Source: Rhodobacter sp.
GTDB lineage: Bacteria > Pseudomonadota > Alphaproteobacteria > Rhodobacterales > Rhodobacteraceae
Direction: 5' to 3'
Length of the DNA stretch: 64,000 nt
Assembly (NCBI GenBank): GCA_013821825.1
Contig: PNJK01000006.1
Location: forward strand, 1 to 64,000
Shown here: piece after piece, positions 49,152 through 59,464 of the stretch
Numbering within the stretch: the stretch's first letter is position 1
Layout: every line of letters begins with the position of its first letter
Translations under genes and position numbers: made by a program
Notes under the pieces: generated by a model
Seen by the model: the letters and a program-made list of their open reading frames with translations, nothing else
Databases searched by the model: none
What the model was told of the DNA's origin: nothing

Positions 49152-49947
49152 CGCACTTCGCCTTTTCGCCGGGTTGGCGCTGGCGCTGTGGCTGGTGCTG
49201 CCGCTGGTGCCCCTGGCCATCTGGTCGGTCGCACATGGCTGGCGCTTTCCGGATCTGCTGCCGCAGCAATGGTCGGGGAACGCCTGGGCCTATGCGTTTT
49301 CGCCCGGCTCGGGCGTGCTGGAAAGCCTTGGGCTGACCGTGTTCATCGCCACCGCGACCACGGTGCTGGCAGCACTGGTGGGGGTGCCTGCCGGGCGCGC
49401 GCTTGGCCTGCATGAGTTTCGCGGCAAGGGCATCGTCACGCTGATCCTGATTGCCCCCGCCATCGTGCCGGGGATCGCGGTGGCGCTTGGGCTGCACGGG
49501 GTCTTCCTGCGCCTTGGCCTGACCGGCACGGTCGGCGGCGTGATTCTGGCGCATCTGATCCCGGTCATCCCCTACATGACCCTGATCATGGCCTCGGTCT
49601 TCTCCAGCTTCGACACCGACGTCGAGGCACAGGCCCGAAGCCTTGGCGCACGGCCAGTGCAGGTGTTCATCCATGTCACCCTCCCCGCGATCCTGCCCGG
49701 CCTGATGACCGGGGCGCTGTTCGCGTTCCTGGTGTCCTGGTCGCAATACCTGCTGACGCTGTCGATCGGCGGCGGGCGGGTGCAGACGCTGCCCCTGACG
49801 CTGTTCACCTTTGCGACCTCCGGCCGCAACGACGTGACCGGGGCCATTGCGATCCTTTACATCCTGCCCGGCGTCCTGATCCTGCTGTTTACCGCACGGC
49901 ACCTGACCGGGCGCAACCAAAGCCTTGCGGCAAGGGTCGGCGCATGA
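49141..49947 (+). CDS. ABC transporter permease
   Basis: VEAQARSLGARPVQVFIHVTLPAILPG EAA loop; start trimmed to MRGNALRLF. Confidence 0.85.
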   Translation: MRGNALRLFAGLALALWLVLPLVPLAIWSVAHGWRFPDLLPQQWSGNAWAYAFSPGSGVLESLGLTVFIATATTVLAALVGVPAGRALGLHEFRGKGIVTLILIAPAIVPGIAVALGLHGVFLRLGLTGTVGGVILAHLIPVIPYMTLIMASVFSSFDTDVEAQARSLGARPVQVFIHVTLPAILPGLMTGALFAFLVSWSQYLLTLSIGGGRVQTLPLTLFTFATSGRNDVTGAIAILYILPGVLILLFTARHLTGRNQSLAARVGA

Positions 49948-50981
49948 CCGCGCTTGATCTGGCTGACCTCACCAAGTCCTACCCCGACGGGGGGGCGCCG
50001 ACGGTCCGGGGCTTAAGCCTGAGTGTGGAAAGCGGCAGCCTGACAGCGCTCCTTGGCCCCTCCGGGTCCGGCAAGACCACGGTGTTGAAACTGATCGCCG
50101 GACTACTGACGCCGGATACGGGGGATATCAGGCTGGGCGGCCGGTCGATCCGCGACCTGCCCCCGGAAGGTCGGCGTGTGGTGATGGTATTCCAGAACCC
50201 GCTGCTATTCCCGCATATGACGGTGGCAGAGAACGTGGGCTTCGGCCTGCGGATGCGGGATGTCGCCCCGAATGAGGTTGCCGCCCGCAGCGCAGCCATG
50301 CTGGAAAAGGTGCGCCTTGTCGGGCTTGGGAACCGCCGCCCGGTGGAACTGTCCGGCGGCCAGCAGCAGCGCGCCGCCCTGGCCCGTGCGCTGGTGCTGG
50401 AGCCGGAGGTGCTGCTGCTGGACGAACCACTGTCCAGCCTGGACGCGTCCCTGCGCGACGAAATGCGCGCCTTGATCCTGGATCTGCAGCGTGAAACCAG
50501 GGTGACGACGCTGGTCGTGACCCATGACCAGACCGAGGCCGTCATTCTGGCCGACCGCATCGCCCTGATGCTGGACGGGCGGCTTGTCCAACATGCGACG
50601 CCGGAAGTGATCTACGGTCGTCCGGTCACGCTGGCCGTGGCAAGGTTCTTCGGCGGGGTGAACTTCCTGCCCGGTCGCGCGGCGGGGGGCATCTTTCACA
50701 CGTCGATTGGGCCACTGGTACTGCCGACCGGGGTCACAGACGGGCCGGGAACGCTGACGATCCGGCCCGAAGCGGTCCGGCTTGGTCCGGGACGGGAGGC
50801 GCGCCCGGCAAGGCTTGTCAGTTGTACATTCCTTGGCACCCAGACCCGGATCGAGCTTGATCTGGCGGGAACGCGCCTGCAGGCGTTGACTACTCCCGAA
50901 GCGCTGCGCGGGCTGGCCCCGGGGCAAGAGGTCGGCGTGACCCTGCCCACCGCAGCGCTTTGGGTGCTGCCAGAGGTGTGA
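49944..50981 (+). CDS. ABC transporter ATP-binding protein with TOBE-like C-terminus
   Basis: GPSGSGKTT, LSGGQQQRAALARAL, LLLDEPLSSLD. Confidence 0.92.
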   Translation: MTALDLADLTKSYPDGGAPTVRGLSLSVESGSLTALLGPSGSGKTTVLKLIAGLLTPDTGDIRLGGRSIRDLPPEGRRVVMVFQNPLLFPHMTVAENVGFGLRMRDVAPNEVAARSAAMLEKVRLVGLGNRRPVELSGGQQQRAALARALVLEPEVLLLDEPLSSLDASLRDEMRALILDLQRETRVTTLVVTHDQTEAVILADRIALMLDGRLVQHATPEVIYGRPVTLAVARFFGGVNFLPGRAAGGIFHTSIGPLVLPTGVTDGPGTLTIRPEAVRLGPGREARPARLVSCTFLGTQTRIELDLAGTRLQALTTPEALRGLAPGQEVGVTLPTAALWVLPEV

Positions 50982-50988
50982 GCCCGCC

Positions 50989-51990
50989 TCAGCTGCCGTC
51001 GGTCACCAGCAGCACCGCCTGACTGCGCCCGGCATGCTTGGCGGCATAAAGCGCACGGTCGGCAGCGGCCATAAGCTGCGGCGCGTCCGGGGAAAGCCTG
51101 TCGACCGATCGTACGATCCCGATGCTGGCCGAAACCCGGCAGAGGTTGCCTGCAAATTCAAGCGGCTCGGACACCTGGGCGATGATCCGACCCGCGACGG
51201 CCTGAAGTGTCTGGGGGTCGATGGTATTCGGCAGGACGATCACGAATTCATCGCCCCCGATGCGGGCGACGCAATCCTCGGCGCGGACCTGTTCACGCAG
51301 GATACGACCGACGCTTTCCAGCACGAAATCGCCCGCAGCATGGCCCAGCGTGTCATTGACAGCCTTGAAGAAATCGAGGTCCATCTGCAGCAGTCCGAAG
51401 GGCACCCGCGCGCTGCACATCCGTTCCAGAAACAGGTCGGCGGCGCGTCGATTTCGCAGACCGGTCAGCGGATCGGTCATCGCCTCTTCCTCGGCCGCCA
51501 TCCGCGCGCCTTCCAGCCGCAGGTTCAACCCGCGCAATTCGCGCGTGACCGAGGCGTTGGCTTCGGCCAGATAAAGCAGTTCCATCGCAAGGTCCGTGGC
51601 CGCGAAATCGGCGTCGGTCAGCCCGAAGTCACGCACGGCACTGACCAGGTCGATGCCGAAGGTCAGGTTCAGAAGTACGCCCTCCTCGCCCGGCAGGCGC
51701 ATGCCAAGACCGCGCAGGCCAATCCGGGGGCGATGGCATGGGGCAAGCCGAAACCGCTGGCCCGCCCGGTCCAACACCTCGGCGACCGTGACCGCACCGC
51801 CGGGAGAGCGGACCTCGAACAGGTCATGGAAACGGGCGCCGATCACCTCCTGGCCTTCCAGCACCCGAAGCAGAGTGGGGCCGGCACTGACGACATGACC
51901 CGCAGCATCCAGCAGCAGATACATCGGCATGAATTGCGACAAGCCCGCTATCCCGATGCCGATGTCATGCCCAAGAGGCGCGGCGTTCAT
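50989..51990 (-). CDS. Diguanylate cyclase with N-terminal H-NOXA/PAS-like region
   Basis: DPLTGLRNRRAADLF, RAED-CVARI-GGDEFVIVLPN (I-site and A-site), N-terminal HNOBA-like FGIDLVSAVRDFGLTDADFAATDLAMELLYLAEANASV. Confidence 0.88.
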   Translation of the reverse strand: MNAAPLGHDIGIGIAGLSQFMPMYLLLDAAGHVVSAGPTLLRVLEGQEVIGARFHDLFEVRSPGGAVTVAEVLDRAGQRFRLAPCHRPRIGLRGLGMRLPGEEGVLLNLTFGIDLVSAVRDFGLTDADFAATDLAMELLYLAEANASVTRELRGLNLRLEGARMAAEEEAMTDPLTGLRNRRAADLFLERMCSARVPFGLLQMDLDFFKAVNDTLGHAAGDFVLESVGRILREQVRAEDCVARIGGDEFVIVLPNTIDPQTLQAVAGRIIAQVSEPLEFAGNLCRVSASIGIVRSVDRLSPDAPQLMAAADRALYAAKHAGRSQAVLLVTDGS

Positions 51991-51993
51991 CGC

Positions 51994-52581
51994 CTATTTC
52001 TCTGGCAGGGCAAGGTCGAAGCGACGACCGGACCCGTGAAAGCTGTCCAGAATGCGGACCGAAATGCAGTCCCCGGCATCGGGGTCGATCAGGCAGAGGG
52101 TGCCATAGTCGTCGGCCATCGCGGTCAGCATGCCCACAAGCACCCGCAGCATACCCTTGAGCCGAGATTGGCATTGCACCTCGAACTGGTCGGGGCCGAT
52201 TTCGCGCAAGGTGACCATGGGGAGCACAAGGTCAGGCATGGCAAGACGGGCGCGACCGGGCATCTCTTCCAGCGAATGCAGGAAATCGGCAAAGCTGCTG
52301 CCGCCGAACCGCAACAACCTGCGTACGCCTTCATGACGAGGATTCGTGACCAGATAGGTCCCCATGTCCTCCCATACGGTTTCGACGGGCCGCCCCAGTA
52401 CGTCTGCCGCATGGCTTGCAACACGGTCCGCCATGCCCGGATCATAGCGCAACATCGGTTCGAATGTCTCGACCGAGAGCGCGGCATGACAACAGATTGC
52501 CTGCCAGATCTGCGGCCCGAAGGTATCGCGCACATATCCTTGCAAAGACCGCAGCATAAGCGCGTCCATGTCAGACCCCAT
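51994..52581 (-). CDS. Heme NO-binding (H-NOX)-like protein, divergent
   Basis: MDALMLRSLQGYVRDTFGPQIWQAICCHAAL...VWEDMGTYLV...FADFLHSLEEMPGRARLAMPDLVLP; adjacent to the HNOBA-GGDEF gene. Confidence 0.7.
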   Translation of the reverse strand: MGSDMDALMLRSLQGYVRDTFGPQIWQAICCHAALSVETFEPMLRYDPGMADRVASHAADVLGRPVETVWEDMGTYLVTNPRHEGVRRLLRFGGSSFADFLHSLEEMPGRARLAMPDLVLPMVTLREIGPDQFEVQCQSRLKGMLRVLVGMLTAMADDYGTLCLIDPDAGDCISVRILDSFHGSGRRFDLALPEK

Positions 52582-52635
52582 GGTGGTTTCCGAACAAAGC
52601 CTAACCGGCATGGGTTAACAAACCCCAAGGGGCTA

Positions 52636-54363
52636 TCATGGCCGGATCATCAGGCCAGCCTCGCCCGTGCCAAGCTGGTTGACTAGCGCCGGGGTCAATG
52701 GCGGTGGTGCCTTTGCCCAGGCGCGCAGCAGCGCCGCCGCCTCGGCCGAAGTGGGATAGCTGCCATCCGGGCGCATGGCCGGGCGCGTCAGGAGCATGCC
52801 GTCCTCGGCGATGAACAGGCCCAGAAGCTCGACGTAATCGTCGCTGCGTTCCAGGATCACGACCGCTTCTTCGCCGGGCAGAGTCGGCAGAAGATCGGCG
52901 ACCAGCATCAGGCAGGCCGAACTGCCATCCTCAAGCTTGCGGTCGCAGACGCTTTGCCAGTCGTTCAGTGTATAGCCCTCGGCCGCGGCCAGCAGCGTGT
53001 CGCGGGTTCCCACAGCACTGGCGGGCTGCACCGGCATTGCCGCCGCCAATGCCCTGGCCAGTGCGTCCCGGTCCTGGCCTTCGCCGGCGCCCTCTCCGGC
53101 CAGCAGCGCGGCGAGCGCCTCTTGCCCCGGCTCCTTGGCAAGGTCTTCCAGCCGGCTCAGCGCCGCAGTCCCGGGATTGCCCCAACCTTCCAGCGCGCGG
53201 GCGTCCAGATCGGCCAGCGCTGTTTTCCCGGCCTCGAACCGCGCAAGCTGGCTGTTGGCGGAAATCCGTTCGGCGTTCAGCAGCGGCGTCAGCCACAGCG
53301 CCGCCAGCGCGATCACCAGCAGCGCCATGCGGATGTTGCCTTGCCGGATCCGCTCCATCCAGCCGGCACCCCGCAGCACGATCCCCGCATAGACTGCGCC
53401 ATAGATCAGCCCCAGACCGACCAGCAAGGCCACGAACAGCCGCTCTGGCGTCCAGCCATGCTGGGCCACCCGCAGCCAGATCGCCCAGCCAGCAAGACCC
53501 GCCAGAACCGGCAGGATCAGCGCCATGCCCTGCGCGGCGCGGCGCAGCAGCGGGCTTTGCGTCGCCTCCTCATCACTTTGGTCGATGGTGATCGACACCA
53601 AAGACACTCCGGCTGCGACCATGGTCAGCAGCAGCAGCGCCGGCGACAGACCGTTGAACAGGCCATCCAGCCCCCGGAACGGCAGCGCGACCAGGAAAAC
53701 GGCCATCACCGCAAGCACCACCGGCAGCAACAGCCGGAACAGCCGCAGCACCAGATAGGGTGACAGAAGTTCGGCCAGTTCGTAGACCACCGCCATCCCA
53801 AGGCCCAGCACCGCCCCGGTGATGACCATCAACACGATCCAGTTCTCCAGAAGGTCGCCAATCGCGGTAATCCCGACGATCTGCAGCACCTGGTCGGACA
53901 GGAAGATCACCAGCCAGACCAGACCGGTAAAGGCCCACGCGGCCGCATAGCGTACCACGATCGACCAGGCCTCAAGAAACAGCGCCGGATAGTCGCGCCA
54001 GTTGCCCCGCGCAGCAGTGATCAGAAACGGCACCGGCAGCGCCGCCAGGGTCAGGGCGGCCAGTGTCAGCAAAGGATTGCTGAAGAAACCGTCTGCTGTC
54101 GGATAACGCTCACCCGCAAGCCAGACCAGACCTGCCACGACCAGCGCCAGACCAAGAGCGCGGGGCAGCGCACGCGCCAGCCCGATCGGACCGGCCATCG
54201 CCAGCGCAGTCGCAAAGAATATGCCCAGCAGCGCCACCAGAACCAGCGCAGCGCGGTCGCCGACAAGGTCCCGCTCTGCCGCCTCGACCAGCGCCCATAG
54301 CAAGGCCCCGCCCGTGGCACCGGTCACTGCCAGCCGCCACCGTTCCGCCAGTTGCCCGGTCAT
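52636..54363 (-). CDS. DUF4153-like polytopic membrane protein
   Basis: Many TM segments; start trimmed to MTGQLAERWRLAVTGATGG. Confidence 0.65.
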   Translation of the reverse strand: MTGQLAERWRLAVTGATGGALLWALVEAAERDLVGDRAALVLVALLGIFFATALAMAGPIGLARALPRALGLALVVAGLVWLAGERYPTADGFFSNPLLTLAALTLAALPVPFLITAARGNWRDYPALFLEAWSIVVRYAAAWAFTGLVWLVIFLSDQVLQIVGITAIGDLLENWIVLMVITGAVLGLGMAVVYELAELLSPYLVLRLFRLLLPVVLAVMAVFLVALPFRGLDGLFNGLSPALLLLTMVAAGVSLVSITIDQSDEEATQSPLLRRAAQGMALILPVLAGLAGWAIWLRVAQHGWTPERLFVALLVGLGLIYGAVYAGIVLRGAGWMERIRQGNIRMALLVIALAALWLTPLLNAERISANSQLARFEAGKTALADLDARALEGWGNPGTAALSRLEDLAKEPGQEALAALLAGEGAGEGQDRDALARALAAAMPVQPASAVGTRDTLLAAAEGYTLNDWQSVCDRKLEDGSSACLMLVADLLPTLPGEEAVVILERSDDYVELLGLFIAEDGMLLTRPAMRPDGSYPTSAEAAALLRAWAKAPPPLTPALVNQLGTGEAGLMIRP

Positions 54364-54491
54364 CGCTGTCTCCTTCTTCTCTCGTCGCACCTTATGCGTG
54401 CTGGCGCTCGGCGCCCATAGTCAGGATTTGCCGCCAGTTGCCAAGCCCTTCGGCAAGCGCCGGAGTCTCGGCACCCCGGAAAGGAACGATC

Positions 54492-54938
54492 ATGCGAACC
54501 GAGATCCGCGCGCTGCGCCCGGAGGACCGTACCGATTGGCACCGGCTTTGGACATCCTATCTGGAATTCTACCAGACATCCGTGCCCGAGGCCGTCTGCG
54601 CCTCGATCCATGCGCGGCTGCTCGGGTCCGATCCAAGGGATTTCAACGGGTTGATCGCCACCGTTGACGGCAAGGCGATGGGGATCGCGCATTACCTGTT
54701 TCACCGGCATTGCTGGAAGATCGAAGAGGTCTGCTATTTGCAGGACCTCTATGTCGCGCCCGAGGCGCGGGGCACCGGCCTAGGCCGCGCCCTGATCAAA
54801 AGGGTCTACACCCCTGCCGATGCGGCGGGCGCGCCGTCTGTCTACTGGCTCACGCAGGACTTCAACCATGAGGCCCGCCAGCTTTATGACCGGGTGGCCA
54901 AGGTAACACCTTTCATCCGCTATAACCGGGTGCTCTGA
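54492..54938 (+). CDS. GNAT-family N-acetyltransferase
   Basis: IRALRPEDRTDWHRLW; CYLQDLYVAPEARGTGLGRALIKRVY. Confidence 0.92.
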   Translation: MRTEIRALRPEDRTDWHRLWTSYLEFYQTSVPEAVCASIHARLLGSDPRDFNGLIATVDGKAMGIAHYLFHRHCWKIEEVCYLQDLYVAPEARGTGLGRALIKRVYTPADAAGAPSVYWLTQDFNHEARQLYDRVAKVTPFIRYNRVL

Positions 54939-54958
54939 CCGTTCTTCGCGGTGCAGAC

Positions 54959-55363
54959 TTAGCGCCCCTGCAGCGAACGCAAGTGTTCGGCCAGTTGCAC
55001 CAGCCGGACCGGCGTCGGAGTGGCGATGCCGTCGCTGCCGTCATAGGGTACAAGCTCGCCTTGCAAAAGCGGCCCGAACTGCGGCATGGGCGAGCCGCCG
55101 TCACCCGCGCCGGGCGTCAGCCCGGTATAGCCCCAGATTTTCGCCATCACCGTCGTTCCGGGGAACACCCCGCCGTTCCGCATCGAAAGCCGGGTCAGAT
55201 CGGCGGGACGCTTGTCCAGGCCTGCTGCGGCCGGGCCATCGCCCTTGCCGGAAGGGCCATGGCAGGCGGCACAGAAGGTCGCGTAATCCTCGGCCCCCGT
55301 CGGCTCATCCGTCTCGACGCAGGCGGCCAATGTCACAAAGGCCAGGATGGTCAGGTTGCGCAT
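54959..55363 (-). CDS. c-type cytochrome, probable lipoprotein
   Basis: LAFVTLAAC lipobox; FCAACHGPSGKGDGP CxxCH. Confidence 0.88.
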   Translation of the reverse strand: MRNLTILAFVTLAACVETDEPTGAEDYATFCAACHGPSGKGDGPAAAGLDKRPADLTRLSMRNGGVFPGTTVMAKIWGYTGLTPGAGDGGSPMPQFGPLLQGELVPYDGSDGIATPTPVRLVQLAEHLRSLQGR

Positions 55364-55415
55364 GTGCGGTCCTCCTTCGATCAGCAAAGCGTCGCGCCGC
55401 CCTTGCCGCCTTGAT

Positions 55416-56093
55416 CTAGGTCACCTGCCCGGCAGAAAGCCGGACCACGCGGTCCATCCGCGCGGCAAGCTCAAGGTTGTGGGTGGCGATCAGGGCAGAA
55501 AGGCCCGTCTCGCGCACCAGCGTCATCAGCACGCCGAACACCTGATCCGACGTGGCGGGGTCAAGGTTCCCGGTCGGCTCATCGGCCAGAAGAAGCTTCG
55601 GGCCATTGGCCAGCGCACGGCAGAATGCGACCCGTTGCTGTTCGCCCCCCGACAGAGCTGCCGGACGGTGGTCCGCCCTTGGCCCGACCCCGACACGGCC
55701 CAGAAGATCGCGGGCCCGCGCCTCGGCCTGCGCCTTCGGCACGCCGTTTGCAAGCTGCGGGATCACCACGTTTTCGAGGGCACTGAATTCGGGCAGAAGA
55801 TGGTGGAACTGGTAGATGAACCCTACTTCCGCCCGCCGCGCCTCGGTCCGCGCGCGGTCCGAAAGCCCGCCCATCGCCCGCCCGTCCAATTGCACTGTGC
55901 CATCGTCCGGCACGTCCAGAAGCCCCGCGATGTGCAGAAGCGTCGACTTCCCAGCCCCGCTGGGCGCCACCAGCGCCACGATTTCACCCCGGCGCACCGT
56001 CACCGAGGCCCCGCGCAGCACGATGACTTCCGAGGGCTTGCCCCGGTTGTAGCCCTTGGTGATCCCCGAAAGCTCCAGCATTGCTTCACTCAT
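55416..56093 (-). CDS. lolD: Lipoprotein-releasing ABC transporter ATP-binding protein LolD
   Basis: [49 protein letters not shown]. Confidence 0.92.
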   Translation of the reverse strand: MSEAMLELSGITKGYNRGKPSEVIVLRGASVTVRRGEIVALVAPSGAGKSTLLHIAGLLDVPDDGTVQLDGRAMGGLSDRARTEARRAEVGFIYQFHHLLPEFSALENVVIPQLANGVPKAQAEARARDLLGRVGVGPRADHRPAALSGGEQQRVAFCRALANGPKLLLADEPTGNLDPATSDQVFGVLMTLVRETGLSALIATHNLELAARMDRVVRLSAGQVT

Positions 56094-57372
56094 AGCGCAG
56101 CGCCTCAACCGGGTTCATCCGGGCCGCGCGCCGTGCCGGGAAGATCGTGACCACGAACGAAAGGCCCAGCGACAGCGCAACGGCAGAGAGCACGTCCGGC
56201 AGCTGCAACTTCGCAGGCAGCGAATAGATGCCCCGGATCGAGGGGTCCCAGACCTCGGCCCCGTTGATCCAGTTGATCGCGCTCATGATCGCGTCGATGT
56301 TCAGCGCGGTCAGGCTGCCAAGGATCACCCCGGCGATGGTCCCCAGAACCCCGGTGAACGCCCCGCAGATGAAGAACACCCGCAGGACCGACCCCTCGGT
56401 CAGCCCCATGGTTCGCAGAATGCCGATGTCGCGGCCCTTGTTCTTCACCAGCATGATCAGGCCCGAGACAATATTCATCGCCGCTATCAGGACGAGCACC
56501 GACAGGATGACGAACATCACGTTATCCTCGATATCCAGCGCGCGCAGGAATGACCCCGAGCTGTCCTTCCAGGTCCATAGCATCGCCGACGGCCCCGCCG
56601 CGTTCAGGATCGGCAGGGCATAGACCTCGATCTCGTCCGGGTTTTCGACCATGACCTCGATCTCGTCGGCCAGACCCTCCTTGTTGAAGAAGGCCTGCGC
56701 CTCAACGAAGGGCATGTAGATGCGGGTCGTGTCGATGTCATAGCGCCCGGCGGTGAAGACATAGACCACCTCGTAGGCTTTCACCCGGGGGCTGGTGCCC
56801 ATAGCGGTCTTCACGCCACCAGGAGCAATCAGACGCACCCGGTCGCCGATGGTCACGCCCAGCTCACGCGCGACACCTGACCCCAGCGCGATCCCTTCCG
56901 GGAACCGCGCCAGGTCGCCTGTCGCGTCCGCCCCTTCCCCGACGCGCGGGATCGATGCGAGCGCCTCGGGCGACAGCCCGAAGACCTCGGCCCCCGTGGT
57001 CCGCTCGCCATCCGTGACCATCAGCTTGCCCCTGATCAGGGGCGCGGCCCGGGTCACCCCCGGCACCTCCAGCAGCGCCGCGGCCATCTGATCCGCCGCC
57101 GTGAAACCGCGCACGAACTGGCCTTCGCTACCCACCTCACCCGCCGAATAGACTGTGACATGCGCGTTCGCGCCAAGGATCGTGCCAACAAACTCTGCCC
57201 GGAACCCGGCCCGCACTGCCAGCGTCAGGATCAGCGCAAAGACCGCGAGCGTGATACCGATCAGGCTGATCCAGGTCATGATGCTGACCCCGCCTTCCGC
57301 CCGCCGCGCGCGCAGATAGCGCCAGGCGATCATGAATTCGAAGCCCGAGAAAGGTGCTGTTCTACCCGCCAT
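56086..57372 (-). CDS. Lipoprotein-releasing ABC transporter permease LolC/E
   Basis: [62 protein letters not shown]. Confidence 0.93.
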   Translation of the reverse strand: MAGRTAPFSGFEFMIAWRYLRARRAEGGVSIMTWISLIGITLAVFALILTLAVRAGFRAEFVGTILGANAHVTVYSAGEVGSEGQFVRGFTAADQMAAALLEVPGVTRAAPLIRGKLMVTDGERTTGAEVFGLSPEALASIPRVGEGADATGDLARFPEGIALGSGVARELGVTIGDRVRLIAPGGVKTAMGTSPRVKAYEVVYVFTAGRYDIDTTRIYMPFVEAQAFFNKEGLADEIEVMVENPDEIEVYALPILNAAGPSAMLWTWKDSSGSFLRALDIEDNVMFVILSVLVLIAAMNIVSGLIMLVKNKGRDIGILRTMGLTEGSVLRVFFICGAFTGVLGTIAGVILGSLTALNIDAIMSAINWINGAEVWDPSIRGIYSLPAKLQLPDVLSAVALSLGLSFVVTIFPARRAARMNPVEALRYE

Positions 57373-57503
57373 CTGCCCGGCCCCTCTTGATTGCGCGCAA
57401 CCTGAGGGACCGGGGCCGAAACGTCAAGGCATCGGCGCCCTGGGGCGGAAACGCGCCCACGCCGGCGCGGGCTTCGGTTCAAGCCCTCAAGCCGCGGGCA
57501 ACC

Positions 57504-58181
57504 TCAGGCCCGGACAACCTTCAGGTTGATCATCGGACTGCCTCCGGTCATCCAGAGCCGGACCCAGATCGGCAGGACCGCCTCCTGTGCCCGCGCGCCC
57601 GTGATGTCGCCCAGATCGACCAGCGACGTCCAGCCAAAGCTGCGCGCGATGCCTGCGGCCACCGCTTTCGCTTCGGCGTCATTGCCCGACAGGAACAGAT
57701 CATGCGCGCCGGGAATCAGGCCGGGGTTGACCATGACCGCCGCCGCAATGGTGTTGAACGCCTTGACCACCCGCGCTTCGGGGAAGGCGGCCTGGATCGC
57801 CTCGCCCAGACTGGTCGGACCGCTGAGGGCCCGGTCCAGAAAGGGTGGCATCCCGGCAGAGAAGTCGAGCGGGTTCGCCACATCGATCAGCACCTTGCCC
57901 GCAAGGTTCTTTGCCCCCGCCGCATGCAGCGCCGCGACCGAATGCTGCCCTTGCGTGACGTTGAAGATCACCTCTGCCCCTGCCGCCGTCTCGGCAAAGC
58001 TGGCAACCTTGGCACCGGTACGCGCGCGCCACTCGGCCAGAGGCACTGCCTGCGCCCGTGGTTTCGCCAACTCTTCCGGCGAGGGGTTGCGGATTCCGAT
58101 CACCACGTCTTGCCCCTGCGCAGCCAGGGCCGCGCCCAGCGTCTGCGCGACGCCCCCGCCGCCAATCATGCCTATTCTCAT
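57504..58181 (-). CDS. NAD(P)-binding F420-dependent-oxidoreductase-like protein
   Basis: MRIGMIGGGGVAQTLGAALAAQGQDVVIGIRNP Rossmann motif; VKAFNTI. Confidence 0.82.
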   Translation of the reverse strand: MRIGMIGGGGVAQTLGAALAAQGQDVVIGIRNPSPEELAKPRAQAVPLAEWRARTGAKVASFAETAAGAEVIFNVTQGQHSVAALHAAGAKNLAGKVLIDVANPLDFSAGMPPFLDRALSGPTSLGEAIQAAFPEARVVKAFNTIAAAVMVNPGLIPGAHDLFLSGNDAEAKAVAAGIARSFGWTSLVDLGDITGARAQEAVLPIWVRLWMTGGSPMINLKVVRA

Positions 58182-58202
58182 CGTTCCATTCCTATGCTAA
58201 AG

Positions 58203-58251
58203 ACAGACAGGTTCGTCTCGTCACGCACGACCAGTACAGACAGGTCTGTCT
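58203..58251. promoter_or_regulatory. Two TetR-type operator-like repeats in the divergent intergenic region
   Basis: ACAGACAGGTTCGTCT (58203-58218) and ACAGACAGGTCTGTCT (58236-58251), 33 bp apart; the second contains palindrome ACAGAC-AG-GTCTGT. Confidence 0.65.
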
Positions 58252-58253
58252 AC

Positions 58254-58817
58254 ATGTCAAGCGAAATGCCCGTATCCGCCGGAAAACCCACCTCGCCAAG
58301 GGACCGCATCCTCGACGTCGCCGGCCCCTTGTTTTACAAGGACGGTTACCGGGCAATCGGCATTGATCGGGTGATCGCCGAGGCAGATGTGGCCAAGGCC
58401 ACGTTCTACAGGCACTTTCCGTCAAAGGATGCCTTGATCGTCGCCTGGATCGACCGGGCCGAGGCGCGCTTCGACGCGGCCCTGCCGCCAGAAGACGGCC
58501 CGGCCCCACTGACCGCCTATGCCGATGCGATGATCGACATAGCAAGCCGCGCGCATTGCCTTGGCTGTACCTACCAAAGCTCTGCGGCAGAGTTCGGCGA
58601 TCCCGCGCATCCGGCCCATGCCGCAGCGCTTGGGGTCAAGACCCGCGTGATGGACGCGCTGGAGCGTCGGGCCCGCAATCAGGGCCTTGCGCCGCCCCGC
58701 GCCAAGGCGGAACAGGTATTCCTGCTGCTGGAGGGCGTTTGGGCCTCGGTACGCATGTTCGGCCCCAAGGCGCCACTCTCGCATGCCAAAGCCGCCGTCC
58801 GCGCCCTTCTCGCCTAG
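58254..58817 (+). CDS. TetR/AcrR-family transcriptional regulator
   Basis: RILDVAGPLFYKDGYRAIGIDRVIAEADVAKATFYRHFPSKDALIVAWI HTH. Confidence 0.93.
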   Translation: MSSEMPVSAGKPTSPRDRILDVAGPLFYKDGYRAIGIDRVIAEADVAKATFYRHFPSKDALIVAWIDRAEARFDAALPPEDGPAPLTAYADAMIDIASRAHCLGCTYQSSAAEFGDPAHPAHAAALGVKTRVMDALERRARNQGLAPPRAKAEQVFLLLEGVWASVRMFGPKAPLSHAKAAVRALLA

Positions 58818-59464
58818 CGCGCCGCCCAGATCAGCCCGCGCCGCATCAGCTCTGCCGCCGGGCCGGTCCCGATCACCGAAGCATGATGGCCGAGCGCGTT
58901 GTAATAGATCCGGCCTTGCCCCCAGCGCTTGGTGAACACCACCGGCATCGCAACCCGCCCGTTCGGCGAATGCGGGCCCTCGACGACCGGGAAATCGCAG
59001 ACGGCGTGGACCTTCACCGCCGGATCGATGTGTAGGTAATACTGTTCGGTCTTCACCGCGAAGTCCCCCACCCCCGAAACCAGGGCATCGTTGGAGGTGA
59101 TGCGCACCCCATACTCCACCCCGTCATTGCCGGGATGCGCCACCCACTGTGCGCCGGTCATGAACTGCCAGTCCACGTTCTCGCGGAAGGCATCGCACAT
59201 GCCGCCATGGCACCCCGCCAGCCCCACGCCCGAAGCGACTGCAGCACATGCGTTCTGGGCCTGCTCCTTGCCGATCCGGCTCATCGTCCAGACCGGGACG
59301 ATCAGGCTGAGGTCGGCCAGCGCTGCGGGATCGTCGAAACAGGCCAGCGTGTCGGTGACCGTCACCGCAAAGCCGGCGTCCCCCAGCCAGCCAGCGAAAA
59401 GCGCGGCGACCTTGTCCGGCTCGTGCCCGTCCCATCCGCCCCAGGTGATCAGTGCCTTGGCCAT
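58814..59464 (-). CDS. ThuA-domain protein
   Basis: ALITWGGWDGHEPDKVA; GLAGCHGGMCDAFREN; ThuA-like. Confidence 0.85.
   Translation of the reverse strand: MAKALITWGGWDGHEPDKVAALFAGWLGDAGFAVTVTDTLACFDDPAALADLSLIVPVWTMSRIGKEQAQNACAAVASGVGLAGCHGGMCDAFRENVDWQFMTGAQWVAHPGNDGVEYGVRITSNDALVSGVGDFAVKTEQYYLHIDPAVKVHAVCDFPVVEGPHSPNGRVAMPVVFTKRWGQGRIYYNALGHHASVIGTGPAAELMRRGLIWAAR

Noticed and set aside
51034-52686. 550-aa plus-strand ORF
   Set aside because: Antisense to the GGDEF and H-NOX-like genes.
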